In this document: piece after piece, positions 12,734 through 26,900 of the stretch | How the letters are laid out: each line of letters starts with the position of its first letter | How positions within the stretch are numbered: the stretch's first letter is position 1 | Translations under genes and position numbers: made by a program | Assembly: GCA_949126835.1 (NCBI GenBank) | Contig: OX421494.1 | Location: 992,001-1,056,000, forward strand | DNA: 64,000 nucleotides | Reading direction: 5' to 3' | Source: Anisus vortex | Taxonomy: Eukaryota; Mollusca; Gastropoda; Planorbidae | Notes under the pieces: generated by a model | Told to the model about the DNA's origin: nothing | Databases searched by the model: none | The model's input: only the letters and a program-made list of their open reading frames with translations

Positions 12734-14670
12734 GCAATGTTCAGGGTATAAATGAAACTCATTTTATAAACATTTTTTTACGTTATTTTTGTAAACCAGC
12801 ATATTTATAAGTTTGTTTTTCATTGAGAATGATCGACTTGTGAAATGTTTGTTCTCATAATCTGAATCCTAAATTTATGTATACTCCTCTTTCATTGGCC
12901 ATTTTATTCCAATCTATTCCTTGACAGAATGATTTTTTAAATGTTATATTTTATGACTCAATTTTCCTCTATATTTACTTTAATGACAGGAAAGTTATTG
13001 TTTTTTATTTGTGTGTACTTGCTTTCATATTTGTTTCTTATACTGTTAGTTCTTTTTTTATTTCCACATGTCATTTGATACACTAACCTATATACCAAAT
13101 GAGAGTGAAAGAAAAGCATTATATACTAGTGTATAAATAAATATATATATATTGTATTGATACTGAGTGACTTTCTTGATAGGAAATATTCTCTTAGACT
13201 TGGCTGGCATTGCAAAAAGAAAATAAAATTCAATTCCACAGTTTGGCCTATGAAAACAAACTTATTTTTTAGCCAATGAAAATCAAACCTAATCTGTAAA
13301 TGTATTTAGTAGTATGAGTCTGACCTATACAATAATTCTCTTCCCAATAGAACTATTAGGCAGACTGTATTTATAACATTGTAACTTGAAAAAAAATTTA
13401 AGCAATATATTTTATTTTTGTGGCCAAAATGTGTAGTTGTATTATTTGACTGCCAAAAAGAATAAAATATTTCATTGTTGAAGGTAAACACTGAGAATTG
13501 TATTTGTTTAATACTTAAATAAAATACTTATCAATATTATCAATACATTTTTATTGATATTACTGGTTCTGTTCTTTGTTTGTATAATAGTAATAGAATA
13601 TATATATGGCACCTATCTTGATAATATTTTTAGGGGAAACATTCAAAGGACAGTATCTATATAGTTTTAGAGAAGTTACTAAACCAAGACTGCAGTCACA
13701 AAATAAACTGTTTGGCTTTCTACTGAAGTCTCCTGGTTTGAAGTTAGGGATTTAGGAATACTCTCTAAACAAAATCTTGGTGTCCGCACAGTTCTAATGG
13801 GTACAAACATTAGTTTGAAAAAGGTAAAAACGACTGGACATTGGGCTAGACAAATATGCTGAAAGACAAAACATCTATAATCAAGACAAATTTCCATTTG
13901 TTTGGATCAATAAAGAAATCTTATCTTAATTACTATTTCTAGTTTTCAGCAAAAAATAATAATTTTGTCCGTTTCAAAGAAATAGCTTAAATACAACTTT
14001 TTCTTCAAACAAATTCAATAAAACCTACATTTAATTTTGTGAAAGAAATTTTATTTATGTGAAACAAAATAAAGAGCAAAAATGTTCAAACAGCCTGAAT
14101 ACAAATAATACAATACTCTGTATGTTTCACTGTAAATATAAAACAGAATAAAGCAATAAAAAAAAAGTTTAACCCTTTGTGACCAAAAATGTCATCAAAG
14201 TTTGTTGTGGGTGTTGGTTAAAGTTTGTTGTGGGTGTTGGTTAAAGTTTGTTGTGGGTGTTGGTTAAAGTTTGTTGTGGGTGTTGGTTAAAGTAAGAAAT
14301 ACAATTTTGGCCAAAACATTTACAGAGAGAAAATATTTACTAGTTACCGTACCTAAAGGCTTACTCAAACTGGACACTCTTTATTATAGACACAAGAACA
14401 ACAAACAAACAAAGGGTAAAAATACAGAACTAAGCCTTGAATCAAACAGAATATATTCAGTGGGTGGTATGCAAATATAGACTCAAACAATTATACAGAA
14501 AAAATATAATTTTAAAATTCTAACACATTTTATCTTTTGTGTCCCTTCATATAACTTAGACTAAGTGAATTTCAGATTAAACTTGTATTTCATTAATTAT
14601 CTAGCTCTGCATAATGAGATAATTACATGATGATGGAAATGACTAAACATTTCACCATGTCACAAATCAA
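12734..14670. other. 3' flank of the receptor gene
   Basis: No gene is seen. A four-copy 23-bp repeat (GTTTGTTGTGGGTGTTGGTT core) lies at 14197-14292. On the minus strand an AATAAA at about 14390-14395, roughly 275 bp beyond the receptor stop codon, is a plausible polyadenylation signal. TTAACCC at 14169 resembles a piggyBac end, but no partner end was found. Confidence 0.5.
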
Positions 14671-14974
14671 CTAGTGTTCAAAGCTCTCATTTATAGCCAT
14701 CAAAACGTTAAACTCAGATGTATCCAAAAGTACCATGCTGTCTTCCGGCATCGTCTCCTGCACATCTTCATCCTGCAAAACCTCATCACAAGCTTCCTTA
14801 TGTAACGGATCTTCCCGTGCTACTTCCTGTGATGGCGTGTCGTAAACTGATTCAGACATCCTTATGTACGTATTCCCCAGCACTGACGTGTCCTCCATAT
14901 TGTAAAGTGGATTTTTTTGAAAATGTACCTTTCCTTTTTTATGTCCAGTCTCGTGGTGACCTTTATTCCTGGAT
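14671..14974 (-). CDS. Receptor exon 32: cytoplasmic tail with NPLY, YIRM and YDTP motifs
   Basis: Residues about 1789-1889 and stop TAG. A basic membrane-proximal part ([16 protein letters not shown]) is followed by [18 protein letters not shown] and SVYDTPSQ, then an acidic C-terminus. By known motif rules NPxY fits PTB-domain binding or endocytosis, YxxM fits PI3-kinase p85 SH2 binding, and YxxP fits Crk-type SH2 binding. Phosphorylation itself is inference. Confidence 0.85.
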
Positions 14975-17900
14975 CTGATTTTTGGCAAACAATTAAAGTA
15001 CATTACAATACATCCATACTTATAGTAGTTACATTGCCAGTTTAACATACAGAACCATCTATATTAATAATCCAATATGCTGGAGAATATAGTCTATAGA
15101 GATTTAAGGATGTTACATTATGAAGGTAACACGGCATTTCTTCACCAATGGGCCGTAAAGATGGTAAAGTTTGTTATCCACAGATACATACAAATTAGAA
15201 CTACGCCAGTGGGCGAACACATTGAGGACAGCTGAGAATCGGGTGGGGAGGAAGGAATAGGTGTACTCATACCCGTCTCGCCAAGCCTGGTGTCTGGACG
15301 ACTAGGCCTATAGTCTGGTGTTTGTACTATCAGGTGAAATTGCAGGTGTACGAGGTTATGATCTGGGTGAATTCCATAGGGGAAATGGGTCGTGCTTGTG
15401 CCTACGGTTTCCTATTGTGCAGCTTGCTCCATCAGCATTCTGTATTAGACAGGATCTCAGAATCTACCCACCTTTGACATGTTAGGTCAAGGACTAGGTC
15501 AAGGACTAAAGAGCTAGAAGGTTCATCAGTTTTTTTAAAGATTTTCTAATTTGGACAAAATGAAGAGCTGGAGAAGAGGAGTGAATGACTTTTGCTGAAA
15601 GAAGTTTTACTAGCGCTTTTAGAACAATGGTGATTTATTAAGTTAGTAATAAAATGGTAAGATGATGATAAAGTTATAGTTAAAATGTAAGCTTGGAATA
15701 ATTTCACTTGATACAATACATTCATTAAACTTACCATAATTTCACTTGATACAATACATTCATTAAACTTACCATAATTTCACTTGATACATTCATTTAA
15801 CTTATCATAATTTCACTTGATACAATACATGCATTAAATTTAACATAATTTCACTTGATACAATACATTCATTTAACTTACCATAATTTCACTTGATACA
15901 ATACATTCATTTAACTTACCATAATTTCACTTGATACAATACATTCATTTAACTTAACATAATTTCACTTGATACAATACATTCATTAAACTTACCATAA
16001 TTTCACTTGATACAATACATTCATTAAACTTACCATAATTTCACTTGATACAATACATTCATTAAACTTACCATAATTTCACTTGATACAATACATTCAT
16101 TAAACTTACCATAATTTCACTTGATACAATACATTCATTAAACTTAACATAATTTCACTTGATACATTACATTCATTTAACTTACCATAATTTCACTTGA
16201 TACATTCATTAAACTTACCATAATTTCACTTAATACAATACATTCATTAAACTTACCATAATTTCACTTGATACAATACATGCATTAAACTTAACATAAT
16301 TTCACTTGATACAATACATTCATTAAACTTACCATAATTTCACTTGATACAATACATTCATTTAACTTACCATAATTTCACTTGATACAATACATTCATT
16401 AAACTTACCATAATTTCACTTGATACAATACATGCATTAAACTTACCATAATTTCACTTGATACAATACATTCATTTAACTTACCATAATTTCACTTGAT
16501 ACAATACATTCATTAAACTTACCATAATTTCAATTAATACAATACATTCATTAAACTTACCATAATTTCACTTGATACATTAATTAAACTTACCATAATT
16601 TCACTTGATACAATACATGCATTTAACTTAACATAATTTCACTTGATACAATACATTCATTTAACTTACCATAATTTCACTTGATACAATACATTCATTA
16701 AACTTACCATAATTTCACTTGATACAATACATTCATTTAACTTACCAAAATTTCACTTGATACAATACATTCATTTAACTTACCATAATTTCACTTGATA
16801 CAATACATTCATTAAACTTACCATAATTTCACTTGATACAATACATTCATTTAACTTACCATAATTTCACTTGATACAATACATTCATTTAACTTACCAT
16901 AATTTCACTTGATACAATACATTCATTAAACTTACCTAAAACCAATGTAGGTAAAAATTGTTATGAGGGCAATGGCTGTAACAGTGGAGCTGATCACAAT
17001 AATTATGACCAAAGTGTTGGTCAGCAAAAGTCGATTGCCTGATGATGGACATTTGGGGAAACATTCAGAGACATTTTTAAAAAATAATGTACAATAACTA
17101 TATTATTAAAAAAAATTTCTAATCATAATAAAACATAAACAAAATTGAACTCAGTATCCAGTATAGTCTATTGATAGAAAAACTGCAAAAAACTGAGTTG
17201 CAAAAAGGAACAAAGTCAGAGGGCTGAACTTTCGCATGAACTGTTGAAATAATAATTTTTTTTATTCCAGGGTGGGGGGGGGGGCCTGGACACTCTCAGC
17301 CCTCCCTGTTGCTTTGCCCCTAGTTGCATAAAAGCTTTTGTGATGATAGTGAAATTAATTATCATAAACATTTTTGGAAAAGAATGTCACATTTATCCTT
17401 ATTCAAATATTCCCCCACTAACTTTCTGTTCATAAAAAAAAAGTATATCACTGACCTGTAGATGTTTTAAGTTTTTTTAACTGATGTAAACTTTGATTGC
17501 TGAAGATCTCCTCATCATTGCTGGCCCACCAGAAAAGGTCTTCATAAGATGGCGGATTCTGCTGACACTCACTTTTAAATATAGACCCAATCCCTGATGT
17601 AGTTAAACCTGGTTGGAAATATTACAATAATGAATGAGTTAAATATAGAGCCAATCCCTGATGTAGTTAAACTTGGTTGGAAATATTACAACAATGAATG
17701 CCATTTGGCCTGGGCTGTAATGATAAAATAATAATCAGAAAAAAAATGTAGTTTTATTAGTAATATCCACTAAGTAACATTTCAAGATATTATATAACAT
17801 ATAATAGAAAAATATATGAAGCTCCAAGTTTGTATATTTATTCTGTTACTCTAAATTTATTTAATATTCCATGAACTACATGTTTACCCTGTGGGCAAGG

Positions 17901-20900
17901 ATTGCACTGAGTCTGAAGAGGCTGTTCCTGGTAAAATCCTTTTGGGCAGAGAAAACATGAGCCGTTGCCCACCGAATAAGTTCCAGATGGACATTTAACT
18001 AAAAAATAAAGCCAGAAATGTAAAGTATGTATTAGAATCAAATACCACAGTCTGTCATGGAAATAGAAAATAACTCTTTTCTGAATCAATCAGCTAAAAT
18101 AGAAGTTTAATCCAGATTTGTTAACTCAAAATATTTTGTTATGAAACTAGAACTAACATAAGCTTAAATATAATTGTTTACTTTGAACTGTATTTAAAAA
18201 CTTTTTTTAAATATTTTTGTTATTGATGCTATGAACATTTACAATTAAAACTCTTTCTTCAGCTGTGTGCACATTTATTTTAATATATAAATTTGTTCTT
18301 TCCCTATGACATACAAAAGATGTTACGTTGTTATAGTCGGACAATTTTTTAAGGCTTTAAAAAACTAATCCAATGCCTACCACAATATCCGTTGTAAAAT
18401 CCGGAGCCTTCAGGACATGTGACCTCGACGTCCACAGATTCCACTTGGCCATGATATTGTTCATCGTCTACCGTGAGTAGAAAAATGTCTGAAGAATTGT
18501 TGAACATTTTCAGTCCAGTCTCTTCAAACTCTCTAGATAGTGTTTCTTTATCATCATCTGTACCTTCCAGTGTGAGTAACGTACAAGGTTTCAAATATTG
18601 GTTACATGAAATCATGAAATATTGGTTACATAAAATCATGAAATATTGGCTACATGATATATTGGTTACATGAAATCATGAAATATTAGCTACATGATAT
18701 ATTGGTTACATGAAATCATGAAATATTGGCTACATGATATATTGGTTACATGAAATCATGAAATATTGGCTACATGATATATTGGTTACATGAAATCATG
18801 AAATATTGGCTACATGATATATTGGCTTCATGAAATATTGGTTACATGAAATCATGAAATATTGGTTACATGAAATCATGAAATATTGGTTACATGAAAT
18901 CATGAAATATTGGCTGCATGAAATATTGGTTACATGATATATCCGTTACATGAAATCATGATATATTGGCTACATGAAATCATGAAATATTGGCTACATG
19001 ATATATTGGTTACATGAAATCATGAAATATTGGCTACATGATATATTAGTTACATGAAATATTGGCTACATGATATATTGGTTACATAAAATCATGAAAT
19101 ATTGGCTACATGATATATTGGTTACATGAAATCATGAAATATTGCCTACATGATATATTGGTTACATGAAATCATAAAATATTGGCTACATGATATATTG
19201 GCTTCATGAAATATTGCGTCGTTGCCAGGCGAAAACCGGCCAAGTCCAAAATAGCAGATTGAGTCAACGAATCAACGTAGACGTTCTTATAAGAAATAAT
19301 ATTGTATAAAATCTATTGGACAATACTAAAAGATATTTGTAGACATCATGTGGGATATCCCAAGGAAAATTTTGGTAAAAAATTGTTTTTTTTTATTACA
19401 AATTTTTGCATGGCATATGAAATATTTGGCCTATAACTACCCTAAGCCCAGTCTATCAATAGATTCAAATGTCACAGTCTATTAATATGATCAAATATGA
19501 CGAACTATCATAAGAAAATATCAGTCATTATTTTACATTTTAAATCTTGCATTGACAAACCTGTCAGATTACTTCCCTTGAATATCTTGTCTTCTGCTAA
19601 ATCCAGTTCCAATGTCAAGGCAACATACAAATAACCTGTAAAGAAAGAATTCAATGTAAACTTAATTAAAGCCCTCACTATATCATTTGTTTATCAGATC
19701 ATATCTGGGGTTTGGGAATGGCTGAAGGTGGAGTTCAAGTACCTTAAAGATTGCAGTAATACAATCTCTTACACAAAATGTATTTCTTACTACCGGTAGC
19801 TATCAAAACGAAACATGCTTTAAAATGGTCTTTATTTTTAATTACTTTCCAAATAAATGACAAAGTCTAATTGATGCGCTAACTCTAAGGAAGATGTATA
19901 TAGGAATCAACACATTTTAAAAATTATAAAAATACTGAAGATTATGGGAAATTTTGTAGTCTAAATTGTAAGATGTGTCACTGTATACTTTGTAAGTTTC
20001 TAAAGTCTAAATTGTAAGATATGTCACTGAATACTTTGTAAGTTTCTAAAGTCTAAATTGTAAGATATGTCACTGTATACTTTGTAAGTTTCTAAAGTCT
20101 AAATTGTAAGATGTGTCACTGTATACTTCGTAAGTTTCTAAAGTCTAAATTGTAAGATGTGTCACTGTATACTTCGTAAGTTTCTAAAGTCTAAATTGTA
20201 AGATGTGTCACTGTATACTTTGTAAGTTTCTAAAGTCTAAACTGTGTACGATTATTTATTAGTATATATTTTTTAGCCTAGATATTATATCCATGTTCTT
20301 AGTTGTTTGTTGCTCAATGCTAAATACGCTCTGAGCTTACATTATGTTTGTTGGCAGCGCTATACAAATAGAATTATTATTATTATAAGCCTAATATGTC
20401 ATTGTACATTTAAGTCTAAATTGTGTGATGTGTCATAAAAAACTCTAAAAAACTTCGCTTTCATTTGTTTGAGACTTGTTGATACAATTAGATTGAGCTG
20501 TGAGAGACTAAAGAGACATTATGTTTTGTTCTTTTAACATGCGCTTTTCCAGCAGCAGTTCTCAACATGATTGTAAGTTTGGTAATAAGTTACAGAACAC
20601 AGTATTAAGTACTGGTGTGGTACACAACACAGTGCTAGGTACACTATACAGTGCTAGGTACACAGCACAGTGCTAGGTACACTATACAGTGCTAGGTACA
20701 CAGCACAGTGCTAGGTACACAGCACAGTGCTAGGTACACAGCACAGTGCTAGGTACACAGCACAGTGCTAGGTACACAGCACAGTGCTAGGTACACAGCA
20801 CAGTGCTAGGTACACAGCACAGTGCTAGGTACACAGCACAGTGCTAGGTACACAGCACAGTGCTAGGTACACAGCACAGTGCTAGGTACACATCACAGTG

Positions 20901-23900
20901 CTAGGTACACATCACAGTGCTAGGTACACTATACAGTGCTAGGTACACTATACAGTGCTAGGTACACAACACAGTGCTAGGTACACAACACAGTGCTAGG
21001 TACACAACACAGTGCTACGTACACAACACAGTGCTAGGTACACAACACAGTGCTAGGTACACAACACAGTGCTAGGTACACAACACAGTGCTAGGTACAC
21101 TATACAGTGCTAGGTACACAACACAGTGCTAGGTACACAACACAGTGCTAGGTACACTATACAGTGCTAGGTACACAACACAGTGCTAGGTACACAACAC
21201 AGTGCTAGGTACACAACACAGTGCTAGGTACACTATACAGTGCTAGGTACACTATACAGTGCTAGGTACACAACACAGTGCTAGGTACACAACACAGTGC
21301 TAGGTACACAAAACAGTGCTAGGTACACAAAACAGTGCTAGGTACACAGCACAGTGCTAGGTACACAGCACAGTGCTAGGTACACAGCACAGTGCTAGGT
21401 ACACAGCACAGTGCTAGGTACACATCACAGTGCTAGGTACACTATACAGTGCTAGGTACACTATACAGTGCTAGGTACACTATACAGTGCTAGGTACACA
21501 ACACAGTGCTAGGTACACAACACAGTGCTACGTACACAACACAGTGCTACGTACACAACACAGTGCTAGGTACACAACACAGTGCTAGGTACACAACACA
21601 GTGCTAGGTACACAACACAGTGCTAGGTACACTATACAGTGCTAGGTACACAACACAGTGCTAGGTACACAACACAGTGCTAGGTACACTATACAGTGCT
21701 AGGTACACAACACAGTGCTAGGTACACAACACAGTGCTAGGTACACAACACAGTGCTAGGTACACTATACAGTGCTAGGTACACTATACAGTGCTAGGTA
21801 CACAAAACAGTGCTAGGTACACAACACAGTGCTAGGTACACACACAGTGCTAGGTACACACACAGTGCTAGGTACACAACACAGTGCTAGGTACACAACA
21901 CAGTGCTAGGTACACAACACAGTGCTAGGTACACAAAACAGTGCTAGGTACACACACAGTGCTAGGTACACAACACAGTGCTAGGTACACAACACAGTGC
22001 TAGGTACACACACAGTGCTAGGTACACAACACAGTGCTAGGTACACAACACAGTGCTACGTACATTAATGATACCAATCATAGAGCTGAGTTTCATAATG
22101 CAATAGAAAGAGAAACAATGAAACTAATTGTTGTCAAACAATTACAGCAACTTCTTCTTTGTTTCAAACTAAAATAAATGTAAACAGACCCTGATAACCC
22201 TACTGATTTTAGCCAAGTATTGCTCTCATTAAGATATCAACCCTAAAACACAAATTTCACATTATAATTTTGTTCCCTATGGTTTCACCCGTACTAAAAG
22301 TCTGAAACAGGAAAGTGTTGAGGGAGGAAGCAGAAAGTTTATCTTATTTTATACATTACAGACGCTCATTTTATAAAGTCCTACGTTCATTCATGGTTAG
22401 AGTCTAGTCCTGCATTTCTATTAGTGTTTTAAATGATATTAAGTTACTGGTTTTCCTGGTTTGTTCAGACAACCCATTCCATGCCCAGATGCCACCCAGG
22501 AGTACTTATATGCGTTTGTTCTTGCATAAGGGATAAGGGAAGTGCTCTAGTGCTTATGCTTAATCCACATGTTTGTTTTTTCACGCTTTACTTCCAATAT
22601 GAAGATAGATCTAATAGATACACAAACTTTATACTTTTATGATGATGATAGTTAATTCTATAGTTTCACATGGTAACATTATAGTCTTACTTTAATGTTA
22701 AAATTTATCACTATTAAATGGTTTGATACAATAACATTATTTTCTTACGCCTATGGCCCAGGCATAGAGATTCAAGTTCCACAAGTTAGATGAAATGAAA
22801 TGCAGAAATGCTGGTTCGACAACATAAAATATTGGACAGGGCTGCAGTTGACTCTACTATTAACAATCGCTCAAGATAGGCAAAAGTGGAGAAAGTTGAC
22901 TGATGTGTCCATTTATTCCCCCCCCCCCCTAACGACCACAACGGACAAGGGATTGATGATGATGATGAAGAATTGACACACACACACAAAACACAACATA
23001 CCTGTAGATCGTTTCCTGCGAGGACATTTTAATTGTGTCTTGTTGCGGCAATTGAACTGACTATTTGGTGTGCAGATATTGTTTGTTTGCAGAGACTGGA
23101 TTAAGGAGGCTTCAAGTTTTTGTTGTTTTTTGGATGGGCCTTTACAGTTGAATGGTATACGGACTTCCGTAAATACAGTCATTGACTCTGGAACGCTAGA
23201 CTCTGTTTAAGGAAATAAATGTTTAAAGAAATTTTTTAATGTAAATATCTTACCTATTTGACATAAATCAAAGACTATACTAAGATGGACTGCTTGCTTT
23301 AATATTTCTGCTATTCGATAACTTGAAACACTCCGTTTCATAAGTCATAAGTTCCGATTGCACCCTCTCCTCTACACTTCTGGTTTAGTAATTCGCTATG
23401 ATTTTCTCAATGTAAAATTAAGATTAAAATCAAAAGTTGTATACAGGGGAAGTCTTTAGGCAAGTTTATGAATCATTTAGGACAACGTTATTGGATGCGC
23501 ACAGAAAACAACAACTCTTAAGCTCTAAAAATAGAGCAATCGGTCCATCGTATTATAGTTTTGCATATATATATTTAAAGTAAAAAAATCTACCATTTTA
23601 TACTTTAAAACTAACCAATGAAAACTGATTTATCACTGAACTAAGTAATATTTCCCCTATGGAGCATGGCTGTCAATAATTAAATGTTCCATTTTTATAC
23701 TCCATCTTTATACTCCATCTTTATACTCCATCTTTATACTCCATCTTTATACTCCATCTTTATACTTCATCTTTATAATTTATACTTCATCTTTATACTT
23801 CATCTTTATACTCCATCTTTATACTCCATCTTTATACTGCATCTTTATACTGCATCTTTATACTGCATCTTTATACTGCATCTTTATACTGCATCTTTAT

Positions 23901-26900
23901 ACTGCATCTAAAAACTGCATCTAAAAACTGCATCTTTATACTGCATCTTTATACTGCATCTTTATACTCCATCTTTATACTCCATCTTTATACTCCATCT
24001 TTATACTCCATCTTTATACTCCATCTTTATACTCCATCTTTATACTGCATCTTTATACTGCATCTTTATACTGCATCTTTATACTGCATCTTTATACTGC
24101 ATCTTTATACTGCTTCTTTTTACTGCTTCTTTATACTGCTTCTTTATACTGCATCTTTATACTGCATCTTTATACTGCATCTTTATACTGCATCTTTATA
24201 CTGCATCTTTATACTGCATCTTTATACTGCATCTTTATACTGCATCTTTATACTGCATCTTTATACTCCATCTTTATACTCCATCTTTATACTCCATCTT
24301 TATACTGCATCTTTATACTCCATCTTTATACTCCATCTTTATACTCCATCTTTATACTGCATCTTTATACTGCATCTTTATACTCCATCTTTATACTCCA
24401 TCTTTATACTCCATCTTTATACTCCATCTTTATACTCCATCTTTATACTCCATCTTTATACTCCATCTTTATACTCCATCTTTATACTCCATCTTTATAC
24501 TCCATCTTTATACTCCATCTTTATACTCCATCTTTATACTGCATCTTTATACTGCATCTTTATACTGCATCTTTATACTGCATCTTTATACTGCATCTTT
24601 ATACTGCATCTTTATACTGAATCTTTATACTGCATCTTTATACTGCATCTTTATACTCCATCTTTATACTCCATCTTTATACTCCATCTTTATACTGCAT
24701 CTTTATACTGCATCTTTATACTGCATCTTTATACTGCATCTTTATACTGCATCTTTATACTGCATCTTTATACTGCATCTTTATATTGCATCTTTATACT
24801 GCATCTTTATACTCCATCTTTATACTCCATCTTTATACTCCATCTTAATGCTACATCTTTATACTGCATCTTTATACTCCATCTTTATACTCCATCTTTA
24901 TACTGCATCTTTATACTGCATCTTTATACTGCATCTATTGAAATGATCTTCTAGCTGATGCTTCCTTTTGTTACGAATTTGGGTTATAAATAAATGACCA
25001 TATAGTATATTGACCCTTCATAGTGCTTATTAGATTTTAAAGGAGAGAAGGAGGCATGACCTTCAAGTTATTATCACAGATTGAGATAAATATTTCATCC
25101 ATCCCGTAAAAGTGGAGATTTAGATCTCAGTTGTAATTAAATGGGATGGTGTAGTTGAAATACAATGGAGTTTATCAACCCCATGGTAAGCCGTGATTCT
25201 TGTGTTTTTACTTTACATCGTAAAGCTCCCCTTATAATTAAGTCAGTTCAGTTTGAGATCTTGTAGAGAGCTGTTCGCTATTGAATCAGTTCAGTTTGAG
25301 ATCTTGTAGAGAGCTGTTCGCTATTGAATCAGTTCAGTTTGAGATCTTGTAGAGAGCTGTTCGCTATTGAATCAGTTCAGTTTGAGATCTTGTAGAGAGC
25401 TGTTCACTATTGAATCAGTTCAGTTTGAGATCTTGTAGAGAGCTGTTCGCTATTGAATCAGTTCAGTTTGAGATCTTGTAGAGAGCTGTTCGCTATTGAA
25501 TCAGTTCAGTTTGAGATCTTGTAGAGAGCTGTTCGCTATTGAATCAGTTCAGTTTGAGATCTTGTAGAGAGCAGTTCGCTATTGAATCAGTTCAGTTTGA
25601 GATCTTGTAGAGAGCAGTTCGCTATTGAATCAGTTCAGTTTGAGATCTTGTAGAGAGCAGTTCGCTATTGAATCAGTTCAGTTTGAGATCTTGTAGAGAG
25701 CAGTTCGCTATTGAATCAGTTCAGTTTGAGATCTTGTTGAAAGCTGTTCGCTATATTTGTTAAGTGTACGTATTTTATGGAACTCCTGTTTTTATCTCCT
25801 ATCTTTTTATAAATACTATTTAAGTTACATTGATCTTGAGACTGCGATTTAAATAAAATTGTTTATTTAACAACTGAAGTTATTTCATCTATCATTGTTG
25901 AATGAAAGTAGTTGAAAGAACAATTCTGAATATTATTGTGGAAACCCGATGTCAAGTGACCCTTAGCCCTGACTGCAACAAGCAAAATTATAGGCTTTTA
26001 ATAAAAAACAACACTATCTTTGAATCCTGATTTAACTAGTGTTAACACTTTACATTCAAAACAATAAGTAAGAAATGCTTACTGGAACACTGCGGCAGCT
26101 TCCCTGTTGGGTTATCTTTATTGTGGTGAGACCAGGTATAGTTGGTGGACAGACCACAGGTCAGTTGATTGGGCGATGGTGGTATTAATTCAAAACCTTT
26201 CTTGCAACTGATGCTACAATTGATCAATGGGGTGTCATTGTCCTCTGTACAGCCGAGTACTAGTGTAGCTCCGTGGAGCTTGGTGCAAACTGGTTGAAGA
26301 TGAACACAGAAGAAAAACAATCAGACAGATTTTTAAATAAATATTTACTGGTGATGTAAGGATGGTTTCTAGCTTAATGAAAGAAATAATTTCATTTTGG
26401 TTTAATGTATGAATTAGTTCTACTTCATTAATTGAATGAATAAGTAAATTTTTTTTACTTGCTACTTACAGTCCATCATAAATTGTATCAGTTAATATGA
26501 GCTAAAGTATCTTTCAATCAGTTAGTCAATTATTTCACAGTTAGGTTCATCATAAGCCTCAATCAATCGGTATCCATTTCTCCAATCAAATACAATATAA
26601 TATAAAATAATCAATTATTTATCCATTTCTGCCAAGGCAAATTTAGACTCAATTTAGACTCAATTAGACAATTTAGATTCAATTTAGACTAAATTTAGAC
26701 AATTTAAACTCAATTTAAACTCAATTTAAACAATTTAGACTCAATTTAAACAATATTTAGACTCAATTTAAACAATTTAGACTCAATTTAAACAATTTAG
26801 ACTCAATTTGAACTCAATATTTAGACTAACCTGGGCAGACACCTTGATTACAAGACTTCAACTCCTGGGCTTCAGTCATGTTACAGTCAAGTCCTCCATC

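Noticed and set aside
14165..14185. TTAACCCTTTGTGACC as a piggyBac left end
   Set aside because: No matching right end or transposase is nearby, and the similarity is short.
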